From: Undibacterium piscinae | GTDB lineage: Bacteria > Pseudomonadota > Gammaproteobacteria > Burkholderiales > Burkholderiaceae_D | Length of the DNA: 64,000 nt | NCBI GenBank assembly: GCA_003970805.2 | Contig: CP051152.1 | Span: forward strand, 3,038,001 to 3,102,000 | Reading direction: 5' to 3' | In this document: positions 17,178-24,987 of the stretch, one piece after another | How positions within the stretch are numbered: position 1 is the stretch's first letter | Layout: each line of letters opens with the position of its first letter | The notes under the pieces: model-generated | Databases searched by the model: none | Seen by the model: the letters and a program-made list of their open reading frames with translations, nothing else | Told to the model about the DNA's origin: nothing | Translations under genes and position numbers: made by a program

Positions 17178-19823
17178 ATGTTACATCTGAGGACAAAAAA
17201 AACACTGATGAGTGTCGCTGTCGCGAGTGCCTGTGGCTTGCTTGCCATGCCAGCCTGGACGCAAGAAGCTGCCAAGAACAGCGATGCGAATAAAGAACAA
17301 ATTGCCGAAGTGCAGGTGAGTGCTACCCGCCATTCGACATCTCTGTTGCAAACCCCGGTAGCCGTGACCGCTATCACACAAGAAAGCCTGACGCGTTCTG
17401 GCATTACCGATGTGCGTGGACTCTCGGGATCTGTGCCGAATTTACAAATCTCCACTGGTGCCGATTCAGGTGTGCAGATGGCAATCCGCGGTGTGAGTTC
17501 AAATAACTTTACCGAGATCGGTGATCCTGCCGTTGGCTTACATGTAGGCGGCCTGTATTCACCAAGGCCACAAGGCGCGATGGCGCTGATGTTTGATCTG
17601 GAGCAGGTCGAAGTCTTGCGCGGCCCTCAAGGTACTTTGTTTGGTCGTAATTCGACTGCCGGCAGCGTGAATATTATCCCTGCCAAACCGGAGTTTGGCA
17701 GCAGCTATGGCAGTACCGAACTCGATATCGGTAGCTATAATCAACGTCAGATTAATGTAGTTCAAAATATTGGCGTCAACGACAGTTTGGCGCTACGTGC
17801 CACCTTTATGAAAGTGAAACGCGATGGCTGGATTAATCAAACTCAGGATTTTACTGATGTGGATAATCCCGATCACGGTTTCCATGCCGATGGCATCCCG
17901 GATGTAGATCAACGCCAGAACAGAAAAGTCGATAAGGCCAATTTCTATAATAATAAGGATGAGTGGGCTGGCCGCCTGTCGGCACGCTGGGCCGTCAGCA
18001 AGGATCTGGAGTGGACACTGTCTTACGAAAAATTTCAAAATTCGGGTGCCGGTGACATCAGCTTAAAAGACTGTGATCAAGCCGCAGGTACACGGTTTGC
18101 CTGCACTGGTGGCAAATGGGATGCCAAAGTCAATGTGCCAGGCATGATAGACATGTCTATCGATACCCTGCGTTCCAATGTGATCTGGAATCTCAACAAA
18201 AATAGCAAGATAGAGTACGGTTTTGCGCATGCGATACAGCAACGCAAACAACAAAGCGATGATGATGCCGGTTATCACCCGCTGGCCAGTCAGGTCACCG
18301 CGCAATTGCCGGTGGCTGCAGATGCCAGTGATCAGGCGATCTGGCCAGTCATCGACAATACCTCGCGCACTTTAGATTCTAAGTATGTGTCGGATGTGCA
18401 TGAACTACAATTCAAGCAAAATTTTGATACGCTGCAGTACGTGGCAGGTGCATTCTGGATGCACGAAAAAAATCAGATCAATTACGCGCAAGAGCAATTG
18501 GTCACTGCGCCGTTTGGCTTCCCTACCAGTCAGTACTATCAGCAGCCTGATCGCCAGATCGATGCCAAGGCTCTATATGCGCAGGCCGATTGGAAGTTCG
18601 CTCCTAAATGGACCGCAACGATCGGGGGCCGTTATAGCTGGGATAGCAAAGCTGACAAAGGTGGCACCGTGTACGGCGGTTGGGACGGTTCCAATCCTGC
18701 GTATTACAATAATCTGTATCAGCCTGGCACGCCAGGCGATGCCAATTTCCGCGCCCATAACGCTGCTGATTTGACGACAGGTATGGGGCCGCTGGCAGGA
18801 ACCGGCGCTTATGCCAATTATGGAACACCGGCGCAAAACGATCACTCGGAAAGTTGGAAGCACTTCACCTATCGTCTTGGCCTGATGGCGCAGATTACTC
18901 CTAACGATATGGTCTATATCTCGCTGTCGACCGGTTATAAATCGGGAGGATTTGGCGACAGGGATGATATCTGTGGCGAACACACTTGCGTCAGCGGTCC
19001 GGTTGGCCCGCAGTACAGCTTCTTTCCGTATAAGCCTGAGACCGTCACCAACTTAGAGCTAGGTTACAAAGGGAAATTTCTGGAAAATCGCCTGAGTCTG
19101 GCGGCAACCCTGTTCTATAGCAAATACAAGGACATGCAAGTGACGGGCAATTATTTTGCCAGTCGTATCATTACTGATGGACCCTGTCCTGCAGATAAGC
19201 CTGGTTGTGCCATCGTCGAAAAATGGCAGACCACCAACGTAGGCGTAGTCGATATCCCAGGTCTGGAGTTGGAGATGGATTACAAACCATGGAAGGGCGC
19301 ACGCCTGGGCGGATCTTTCTCTTACATTAACAGTAAGATCAAAGACTATCCATCGTATAGCGATACCTGGAATTGCGGTGTACGTGCCGAGACCGGTGCC
19401 GCGCCTTGTCCCGAGGCTTACACTGGCGCCAATGCCAATCTGGCTGGCCGTCAGATTTATGACATCACTGGCAATCACTTGCCGTTGGCACCTAAGTACA
19501 CTCTCGGTTTGAATTTTTCGCAAAACTTTGTGCTTGAGAATAATTATGTGATCGTTCCCTGGATCTCTATGAAGTGGCAAGACAAGATGTACTTCACTTT
19601 GCGTAATCTGGATAACTCACATATCTCGGATGCGCAAGCGGCCTTCACCAAGGTCGATGCCTCAATCAAGCTGATCGCGCCTAAGAATTGGCATGTGGAA
19701 GCCTATGTCTTGAATCTGACCAATAGCATGACTAAAAATTCCGCAACTGACGGCGGCGGTTTTGTCAAAGCGACCTGGAATGATCCACGCGTGTATGGGG
19801 TGAGAGTTGGTGTCGATTACTAA
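17178..19823 (+). CDS. TonB-dependent outer-membrane receptor for oligosaccharides
   Basis: Outer-membrane active transporter of 881 residues. It has a signal peptide (LMSVAVASACGLLAMPAWTQ) and a plug domain with the TonB-box region IAEVQVSATRHSTSLLQTP. The plug hallmarks are VQMAIRGVSSNNFTEIGDP and VEVLRGPQGTLFGRNSTAG. A 22-strand barrel ends in the expected aromatic-rich C terminus (VYGVRVGVDY). The size and plug style are those of carbohydrate-type receptors (CUT loci of Xanthomonas and Caulobacter). The ATG at MLHLRTKK was chosen because it begins the signal peptide and follows GGAGAGAC; the open frame starts 53 codons earlier. Divergent to the ABC operon with shared candidate operators, so it likely carries the same substrate. 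Confidence 0.9.
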   Translation: MLHLRTKKTLMSVAVASACGLLAMPAWTQEAAKNSDANKEQIAEVQVSATRHSTSLLQTPVAVTAITQESLTRSGITDVRGLSGSVPNLQISTGADSGVQMAIRGVSSNNFTEIGDPAVGLHVGGLYSPRPQGAMALMFDLEQVEVLRGPQGTLFGRNSTAGSVNIIPAKPEFGSSYGSTELDIGSYNQRQINVVQNIGVNDSLALRATFMKVKRDGWINQTQDFTDVDNPDHGFHADGIPDVDQRQNRKVDKANFYNNKDEWAGRLSARWAVSKDLEWTLSYEKFQNSGAGDISLKDCDQAAGTRFACTGGKWDAKVNVPGMIDMSIDTLRSNVIWNLNKNSKIEYGFAHAIQQRKQQSDDDAGYHPLASQVTAQLPVAADASDQAIWPVIDNTSRTLDSKYVSDVHELQFKQNFDTLQYVAGAFWMHEKNQINYAQEQLVTAPFGFPTSQYYQQPDRQIDAKALYAQADWKFAPKWTATIGGRYSWDSKADKGGTVYGGWDGSNPAYYNNLYQPGTPGDANFRAHNAADLTTGMGPLAGTGAYANYGTPAQNDHSESWKHFTYRLGLMAQITPNDMVYISLSTGYKSGGFGDRDDICGEHTCVSGPVGPQYSFFPYKPETVTNLELGYKGKFLENRLSLAATLFYSKYKDMQVTGNYFASRIITDGPCPADKPGCAIVEKWQTTNVGVVDIPGLELEMDYKPWKGARLGGSFSYINSKIKDYPSYSDTWNCGVRAETGAAPCPEAYTGANANLAGRQIYDITGNHLPLAPKYTLGLNFSQNFVLENNYVIVPWISMKWQDKMYFTLRNLDNSHISDAQAAFTKVDASIKLIAPKNWHVEAYVLNLTNSMTKNSATDGGGFVKATWNDPRVYGVRVGVDY

Positions 19824-19866
19824 ACGGGTTATCATTATTTTTTTGGCGTAAGCTAAAAAATCTCTA

Positions 19867-19897
19867 AAAAGCGCGCCCTTATCAGGAGCGCGCTTTT
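19867..19897 (+). terminator. Intrinsic terminator after the receptor gene
   Basis: A perfect 10-bp stem (AAAAGCGCGC with GCGCGCTTTT) around a 11-nt loop, with A and T runs in both directions, about 45 bp after the receptor stop. It can work on either strand. The acetyltransferase gene downstream therefore probably has its own promoter or is reached by read-through. Confidence 0.75.
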
Positions 19898-19944
19898 GCA
19901 CTTCCAGCGCGAGGCGCTGGCTATCAAAATTGAAGGATATATCG

Positions 19945-21159
19945 ATGAGTGTTGCATCATCCAACCACGCCAAGCTGCAACTGCGCAGCGGGCGTATCAG
20001 TTCTATCGACGTGTTTCGGGCCTTGACGGTACTGGTCATGATTATCGTCAATCAGTGGGGCGGCGTGCAGGGCTTGCCGAGCTGGATGAAACACATGCCA
20101 GCCGACGCCGATGCGATGAGTTTTGTCGATGCGGTTTTCCCGGCTTTCTTATTTATTGTCGGTATGTCGATTCCCTTCGCCTTGCAACAAAGACTGACTT
20201 TAGGCGACAGTTGGTGGCAGCGGCTAAGCCATGTGTTGCAACGTGCCTTGGGTTTGGTCGTGATAGGCGTGTTTATGGTCAATGCCGAGGATGGCTATCA
20301 CAGTGCCAGCATGTTGCTACCAATCGCAGCCTGGGCCTTGCTTAGTTATCTGGCAGCGTTTTTGATCTGGGGCAGTGTCAGCGGTGGGCCTGCACTGAGT
20401 ATGCCGTGGCGCGTGGCGGGCATGGGCATATTGCTGGTGCTGGCGCTGCTGTATCACGGCGGCGCTGAAGGGCAAGATGGTATGACTGCGCAATGGTGGG
20501 GTATTCTGGGTTTGATCGGTTGGGCGTATCTGATCGCCTGTATTTGTTTTCAACTATGCCGTGGCCGCCTGCCTTTACTGTTTGTTTGCCTTGCGCTGTG
20601 TCTCGCCTATTTTGTTGCGCATGCTGTGCCAGAGATCGCAGCGCAGCCTGTGTTAGCAGCCCTGTTTAGCCAACCTGGCCATTTTTCTCATACGGCGTTG
20701 GTCTTGTGCGGCTGCATTACTGCGTTAATATTTTTTAATCAGGCGGCACAGAAAAATAATCGGCAACGCTTTACCGCTGCCATTGTGTTTGCCATAGGTT
20801 TGGCTGTGCTCGCTACCCTGATGCGGCCTGAATATAAGATTTCTAAAATTTATGCGACACCGAGTTGGGTCTTATACAGTGCCGCGATCTGCGTCTTGAT
20901 TTTTTGCGCGCTGTATCGCTGGATCGATGTAGCTGGGCACGCCGTCTTGCCGCGCTTATTAGCGCCGGTGGCCGCGAATCCTTTGATCGCTTACCTGATC
21001 CCATTTATCCTCGGTGCTGCGCTGCAGCTAGCGGAGTTGAACTTGCCAGCGATACTCAATAAGCCCGTGCCAGGTGTGCTGTATGCGCTAGGTTTTGCAT
21101 TGGTATTGGCTTTGCTGGTGAAAAAAATTGCCAAAGCCGGCATCCGTTTGCGCATATAA
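19945..21159 (+). CDS. NagX/HGSNAT-like membrane acyltransferase (DUF5009/COG4299 type)
   Basis: Polytopic inner-membrane protein of 404 residues with about ten helices. The N-terminal signature RISSIDVFRALTVLVMIIVN, then SFVDAVFPAFLFIVGMSIPF, is that of the family that includes the lysosomal heparan-alpha-glucosaminide N-acetyltransferase and bacterial NagX of chitin/GlcNAc loci. Human HGSNAT moves an acetyl group from acetyl-CoA across the membrane to terminal glucosamine. In this glucosamine-oligomer locus a similar reaction is attractive but inferred. The ATG at MSVASSNH is preceded by AAGGA. It lies downstream of the receptor gene past a terminator and is convergent with the MFS gene. 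Alternatives are other O- or N-acylations. Confidence 0.75.
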   Translation: MSVASSNHAKLQLRSGRISSIDVFRALTVLVMIIVNQWGGVQGLPSWMKHMPADADAMSFVDAVFPAFLFIVGMSIPFALQQRLTLGDSWWQRLSHVLQRALGLVVIGVFMVNAEDGYHSASMLLPIAAWALLSYLAAFLIWGSVSGGPALSMPWRVAGMGILLVLALLYHGGAEGQDGMTAQWWGILGLIGWAYLIACICFQLCRGRLPLLFVCLALCLAYFVAHAVPEIAAQPVLAALFSQPGHFSHTALVLCGCITALIFFNQAAQKNNRQRFTAAIVFAIGLAVLATLMRPEYKISKIYATPSWVLYSAAICVLIFCALYRWIDVAGHAVLPRLLAPVAANPLIAYLIPFILGAALQLAELNLPAILNKPVPGVLYALGFALVLALLVKKIAKAGIRLRI

Positions 21160-21168
21160 ACCGGTGGT

Positions 21169-22323
21169 TTAATCCCAGCGTACTTTGCAGGTGCCGGCGG
21201 CGACTAGCCATGCCGCCAGCGCAATCACTGCCATGCCCCAGGAAAAACTGCTGGCGTGGGCGATAAAGCCGATCATCGGCGGTCCCATCAGACCGCCGAT
21301 AGAACCCATGGTGGTCACCGATGCCAATGCCACCGGGCCATTTTTGGCCGCCGCTGTGTACACACAGGGCGACACTGCCGCTATCCCTAAACCAACCAGG
21401 GCAAAGCCGAGCAAGGCCGGGATCAGGCCGCCGAGTAACAAGGCCATGGCTAGCCCGCTACCAGCTAATGCGCCACCGATAGTGAGCATGCGCTGCGCGC
21501 CCCAGCGCATGCGCCAGCCGTCACCAAACCAGCGTGCCAGTAACATCGCCCCAGAGACGCAGGCGATGCCCAAGGGGGCTAATTCTGGGGCCACCCTGAC
21601 CACCTCTTTCAAATACAGCGCCGACCAATCTGACATAGAATTTTCGACTACCGTGCCGCACATGACGATAGCGCCCAACCACAAGGCCAGCGTGTTCGGC
21701 CAGGCGATGCGCCAGCCGCTTTTGGTCTCAGAAACCGCTTTGTTAGGCGCACGCAAGGTATCTGCGACCAAATACGGTAGCGCCAGTATTACCGCAGCCC
21801 ACAATAAAGCCGCGCACAGCGCAAAATGCAGCAACAGGCTAGCGCTAAAACTAGTGATCGCCGAGGCAAACAAGGCGCCTAGCAAACCGCCCAGACTAAA
21901 TACCGCATGCAGGCGCGACATGATGGCGCGCTGCCCCAGCGTTTCCACCGCGACGCCTTGCGCATTCATTGCCACATTCAAGCAACTCACCACCAGCCCT
22001 TCTAGCGCCATCACCAGCATCGCAATCTGCAAATTCTGGACTAAGCCCAGGCTGAGCAGTAGTAGCGGCAGCAAAGCGCCAGTCAGCATACACAGGCGGC
22101 GTGAGCCCAGACGCTGCAGCAAAACGGTCGTGACAGGAAAAGAAAATACCGCACCCAAGCCACACGCGAGCAGCAGCACGCCGACCTCGGCGGCGCTCAA
22201 AGCCAATTGGTTTTTTAAAGCGGGGATGCGTGAAGCCCAGCTACTGAAATTAAAACCCAGAACCAAAAACAGCGTGGCCACCGCTAACTGGCTGCGGCGT
22301 AAAGCAAGGGAAGGGCTGATCAC
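21169..22323 (-). CDS. MFS transporter (YbjJ/fucose-permease-like)
   Basis: A 384-residue transporter with 12 predicted helices. The N-terminal pattern LVLGFNFSSWASRIPALKNQLAL and GLLLLACGLG-type helix 2 match the small YbjJ-like group within the fucose-permease superfamily. SRLHAVFSLGGLLGALFAS in helix 5 is also typical. Substrate unknown; members have been linked to sugar or small-molecule export. It is convergent with the acetyltransferase gene (9-bp gap) and lies inside the chitosan island, so monosaccharide or acetylated product transport is possible but unproven. Confidence 0.8.
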   Translation of the reverse strand: MISPSLALRRSQLAVATLFLVLGFNFSSWASRIPALKNQLALSAAEVGVLLLACGLGAVFSFPVTTVLLQRLGSRRLCMLTGALLPLLLLSLGLVQNLQIAMLVMALEGLVVSCLNVAMNAQGVAVETLGQRAIMSRLHAVFSLGGLLGALFASAITSFSASLLLHFALCAALLWAAVILALPYLVADTLRAPNKAVSETKSGWRIAWPNTLALWLGAIVMCGTVVENSMSDWSALYLKEVVRVAPELAPLGIACVSGAMLLARWFGDGWRMRWGAQRMLTIGGALAGSGLAMALLLGGLIPALLGFALVGLGIAAVSPCVYTAAAKNGPVALASVTTMGSIGGLMGPPMIGFIAHASSFSWGMAVIALAAWLVAAGTCKVRWD

Positions 22324-22386
22324 TAAATATCCTTAATTTCAAAACGGAACAGGCAGAGTAGGGCAGAGCAAGGCATGATAAGCCTA

Positions 22387-22463
22387 AACCCGCGCTTGCG
22401 GGAAATGCCTGCGGCAGCCAAGTAGCGCCAACAAAAAAACCCGCGTCTTGGGGAGCGCGGGGA
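22387..22463 (-). terminator. Two GC-rich hairpins upstream of the MFS gene
   Basis: On the minus strand a CCCGCG/CGCGGG stem (22437-22463) is followed by seven T residues, a good intrinsic terminator. A second short stem CCCGCAAGCGCGGG follows, nearer the MFS gene. The rest of 22324-22719 shows no convincing gene. The terminator faces the MFS gene, so it may end a lost upstream transcript or attenuate the MFS gene. Confidence 0.5.
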
Positions 22464-22673
22464 ACTTGGAACAGAGCGCTAACAGCTGCCTACGCGCGAT
22501 TGCCAGGCAGTGTATAAGTTTTGAAAAAAATCAGCAATCCAGATTTCTACCCGGTGCGCCAAGTAGTTTTACCGATAAGCGAGGGCGTGCAGGTAAAGAT
22601 GCCGGTGATTGTGCCTCAGCAGCAGAGCCACAGCGAAGATCGGAAACGCAGATCCACGTTAGAAATCCAAAGG

Positions 22674-22719
22674 TGGCCTGCCCGCTCACGTATATTCCAT
22701 GCGCCTCTCCAAGCACATA
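22674..22719. repeat. Left half of a dispersed hairpin repeat, split by IS30
   Basis: The sequence TATTCCATGCG and surrounding bases match the left arm of the 75-bp hairpin element found intact at 24903-24977. The element breaks off after CAAGC-ACATA, where the insertion element begins. Confidence 0.75.
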
Positions 22720-23779
22720 TGCGAATTAAAGTTCGAATTGCGACGGCATAAGGATAGAAATACAAAGATTTTACTCGTTACAGGAGTACCTTTGTATTGT
22801 TCTTAACCCAAGGAAATCGCAATGGAATTTACTCACCTCAGAGCTAAACAGCGCTCGCAAATTGAACGCCTGCTAGCGTCAAAAACCAGCGTAAGCAAGA
22901 TTGCCACAGTAGTTGGAGTAGATCGTTCAACCATTTATCGCGAGATCAAGCGAGGCAAAGTAAATCAAAAATACAACGCCCTCGCGTCCAATGAAAGAAC
23001 GCTTAAACGTATTGCCAAAAGCGCGGCCAATCATCCAACCAAACCGAAAGAAATCTGGCCGCTGGTGCGACATTTATTAAATCAGGAATGGTCTCCAGAC
23101 GAAATCAGCGCACGTTTGCGCATTGCTGGCAGCGAAGAGAACTGGTCTATCAGTCATCAAACGATCTACAACTGGATACGGCGTACCAAGAGTGCTTTGA
23201 ATAAAAAATTACGTCGCTATCAGCTTGCCAAGGTCTGGAAGCCCGCCAAATCTAGCTATCCGGCCGGTCGCAAGAGTATTCGACAGCGTCCCAAAGACGC
23301 GCTGGCAAGAGAGATTGCCGGTCACTGGGAGGGCGACACCATCCGCGGACAGTCACATCATCACTGCCTACTCACCTTGGTCGAACGCAAAAGCTTGTAC
23401 ACCAAAATCTCGCCCGTCTTGCAAAAGACGGCCATCACTGTTGCCGCTGCGGTTGGTAAGGAACTCAATGGATTACCCGGCCTTTCACTGACCTTAGATA
23501 ATGGCTGTGAATTTGCGCACTTCAAAGACATGGGCTTACCGGTCTTCTTTGCCGATCCTGGTCGCCCTCGGCAGCGCTCCCGCAATGAAAATACCAATGG
23601 TTTGATCCGTCAATACATACCAAAAAGAATGCGTCTGAAGACACTTTCCAGGGCGCGCATTCAACACATTGAAGACCGCCTGAATCATCGCCCCAGAAAA
23701 ACTTTAGGCTACAAAACGCCACATGAAGTACTATTTAATTTAACACCTAATTCCGTCGCATTTCGAACTTGAATTCGCA
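22720..23779 (+). mobile_element. Intact IS30-family insertion sequence (1060 bp)
   Basis: The ends are 25-bp inverted repeats (TGCGAATT at each outer end; 23 of 25 positions match) enclosing one transposase gene. The flanks carry the direct repeat ACATA (22715-22719 and 23780-23784), which appears once in the uninterrupted hairpin element at 24903-24977. This fixes the boundaries and shows a 5-bp duplication, slightly longer than the 2-3 bp common for IS30. All catalytic residues are present, so it is probably active or recently active. Confidence 0.88.
22822..23772 (+). CDS. IS30-family transposase
   Basis: A 316-residue DDE transposase. The N-terminal helix-turn-helix is SVSKIATVVGVDRSTIYREI, the IS30 hallmark. 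The catalytic core has Asp172 in GHWEGDTI, Asp226 in LTLDNGCEF and Glu256 in RSRNENTNGLIRQY. The C-terminal RLNHRPRKTLGYKTPHEV is diagnostic. The full-length frame overlaps the right inverted repeat, as is common for compact elements. No disruption was seen. Confidence 0.93.
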   Translation: MEFTHLRAKQRSQIERLLASKTSVSKIATVVGVDRSTIYREIKRGKVNQKYNALASNERTLKRIAKSAANHPTKPKEIWPLVRHLLNQEWSPDEISARLRIAGSEENWSISHQTIYNWIRRTKSALNKKLRRYQLAKVWKPAKSSYPAGRKSIRQRPKDALAREIAGHWEGDTIRGQSHHHCLLTLVERKSLYTKISPVLQKTAITVAAAVGKELNGLPGLSLTLDNGCEFAHFKDMGLPVFFADPGRPRQRSRNENTNGLIRQYIPKRMRLKTLSRARIQHIEDRLNHRPRKTLGYKTPHEVLFNLTPNSVAFRT

Positions 23780-23826
23780 ACATAGGCCTGCGAGCCGCAT
23801 GGGATATGCGCGCTGGCATGGGTAAT
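23780..23826. repeat. Right half of the dispersed hairpin repeat, split by IS30
   Basis: Starts with the duplicated ACATA and continues AGGCCTGCGAGCCGCATGGG and ATATGCGCGCTGGCA. It is almost identical to the right half of the intact copy at 24903-24977. Joining the two halves with one ACATA removed rebuilds a complete element. Confidence 0.78.
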
Positions 23827-23873
23827 CTAGAATTGTTTCACTTAGTGTGTGCAAGTCGATCGCTCAATTTTCA

Positions 23874-23890
23874 CAAGTGGATTTACCTAA
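23874..23890. promoter_or_regulatory. Possible third operator copy, upstream of the chitosanase
   Basis: CAAGTGGATTTACCTAA matches the paired 17-bp candidate operators at 12 of 17 positions, including the core AGT-GATTTAC with one difference. It lies about 128 bp before the chitosanase ATG. If real it would place the secreted enzyme under the same regulator as importer and receptor. Confidence 0.35.
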
Positions 23891-24017
23891 AGACATCAGT
23901 AGATATCCGGATCGACTGGCAAGTATGGGATAGGTAGGATAGATTTTGATGGGATAAATTTCCCATCAAAAATCTTATAAATCAAAGATGAAAATTTATC
24001 CAGAGGAGAATAGTTTG

Positions 24018-24863
24018 ATGAATACAAAATTAAGGAAAGTCGCTCTTAACCTGAGCCTAAGCTTATTGAGTGCGAGCGCTTTGCTTGCCTGTGGCGGCGG
24101 GGCGGTATCGGAACAGGGCACGCAACAAGCGCAGGCACTTGCGGGGAAACTTAGGACTAACTCTGTCGATCTCAACGAGGCGACTAAAAAAGAGCATGCT
24201 CAACAAATTGTAGCTGCGGCAGAAAACAGTACTTTACTCTGGCGTACCAGGTTCGAATACATAGAAGACATCAAAGATGAGCGTGGCTACACTGCCGGGA
24301 TAATTGGCTTTTGTTCTGGTACAGGTGACATGCTAGCTATCGTGAAAAAATACACAGCCCAATATCCTGGTAATGGTCTCGCATCTTATTTACCGGCGCT
24401 GGAGCTGGTCAATGGTAGTGAGTCACATGAGAGGCTGGATCCTGATTTTCCGGCGGACTGGAAACGTGAAGCCGCGCTGCCTGCTTTTCAAGCTGCACAA
24501 ATAAAGGAACGCGATGACAGCTATTTCAATCCATCGGTAAGCGAGGGGAAAAAAGATGGCCTACGCGCACTTGGGCAATTCATTTATTACGACGCTGCAG
24601 TTATGCACGGGATGGACGAAGTGGAAAAATTTCGTGCCAGAGCAATCTTAAAATCCCCCACCCCAGCACAGGGCGGGAATGAAGTTAGCTATCTGTCCGC
24701 CTTCATGGACGAACGTGTCGCGTTTATGGAAAGTGAGGAGGCACACAAGGGAAATATAGACCGAGTGCAAGACGGGCCGCGTAAATGGCTGGCAGCGGGT
24801 AATCTGGATTTGAATACACCGCTCAATTGGCGTGTCAACGCGCAAGATTTCAGTATTCCTTAG
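24018..24863 (+). CDS. GH46-family chitosanase, predicted lipoprotein
   Basis: Endo-chitosanase of 281 residues that cleaves beta-1,4-linked glucosamine polymers. The N terminus is a lipoprotein signal (SASALLAC, lipidated Cys25), so the enzyme should be anchored to a membrane, probably the outer one. The catalytic domain starts near residue 55. AAAENSTLLW holds the acid Glu69 and IEDIKDERGYTAGIIGF holds Asp87; their 18-residue spacing equals that of the Streptomyces N174 pair Glu22/Asp40. Other family blocks are FCSGTGDML, YFNPSV, LGQFIYYDAAVMHG and SPTPAQGGNEVSYLSAF. The ATG follows AGAGGAG; a second ATG ten codons upstream is less well placed. It lies between the IS30-split repeat and an intact copy. 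Confidence 0.93.
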   Translation: MNTKLRKVALNLSLSLLSASALLACGGGAVSEQGTQQAQALAGKLRTNSVDLNEATKKEHAQQIVAAAENSTLLWRTRFEYIEDIKDERGYTAGIIGFCSGTGDMLAIVKKYTAQYPGNGLASYLPALELVNGSESHERLDPDFPADWKREAALPAFQAAQIKERDDSYFNPSVSEGKKDGLRALGQFIYYDAAVMHGMDEVEKFRARAILKSPTPAQGGNEVSYLSAFMDERVAFMESEEAHKGNIDRVQDGPRKWLAAGNLDLNTPLNWRVNAQDFSIP

Positions 24864-24902
24864 TCCCCCTAAACCCTCAAATCGTCATCAATTTAAGCAC
24901 CT

Positions 24903-24977
24903 CTGCCAACACGCATATCCCATGCGCTTCTTCAAGCACATAGGCCTGCGAGCCGCATGGGATATGCGCGTTGGCAG
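24903..24977. repeat. Dispersed hairpin repeat, intact copy
   Basis: Arms at 24903-24926 and 24954-24977 (outer end CTGCCAAC, inner end CATGCG) pair at 23 of 24 positions around a 27-nt loop. It sits between the convergent chitosanase and HD-GYP genes and could act as a terminator. Related copies lie at 22674/23780, 26360, 34123 and 39711. Confidence 0.85.
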
Positions 24978-24987
24978 GGCGGCTAGT

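Noticed and set aside
21185..22336. A long plus-strand ORF opposite the MFS gene
   Set aside because: Its product is low-complexity and lacks any family resemblance, while the minus strand encodes a clear 12-helix transporter; it is an antisense shadow.
22324..22719. A small stable RNA on the minus strand ending in the CCCGCG terminator
   Set aside because: A good terminator exists, but the upstream sequence does not match 4.5S, 6S, tmRNA or any tRNA I know.
24250..24270. tRNA T-loop-like GGTTCGAAT sequence
   Set aside because: It lies within the chitosanase coding region and no cloverleaf can be drawn around it.
22720..24863. A composite transposon carrying the chitosanase
   Set aside because: Only one IS30 copy is present and its target duplication is local, so the chitosanase was not carried by it.
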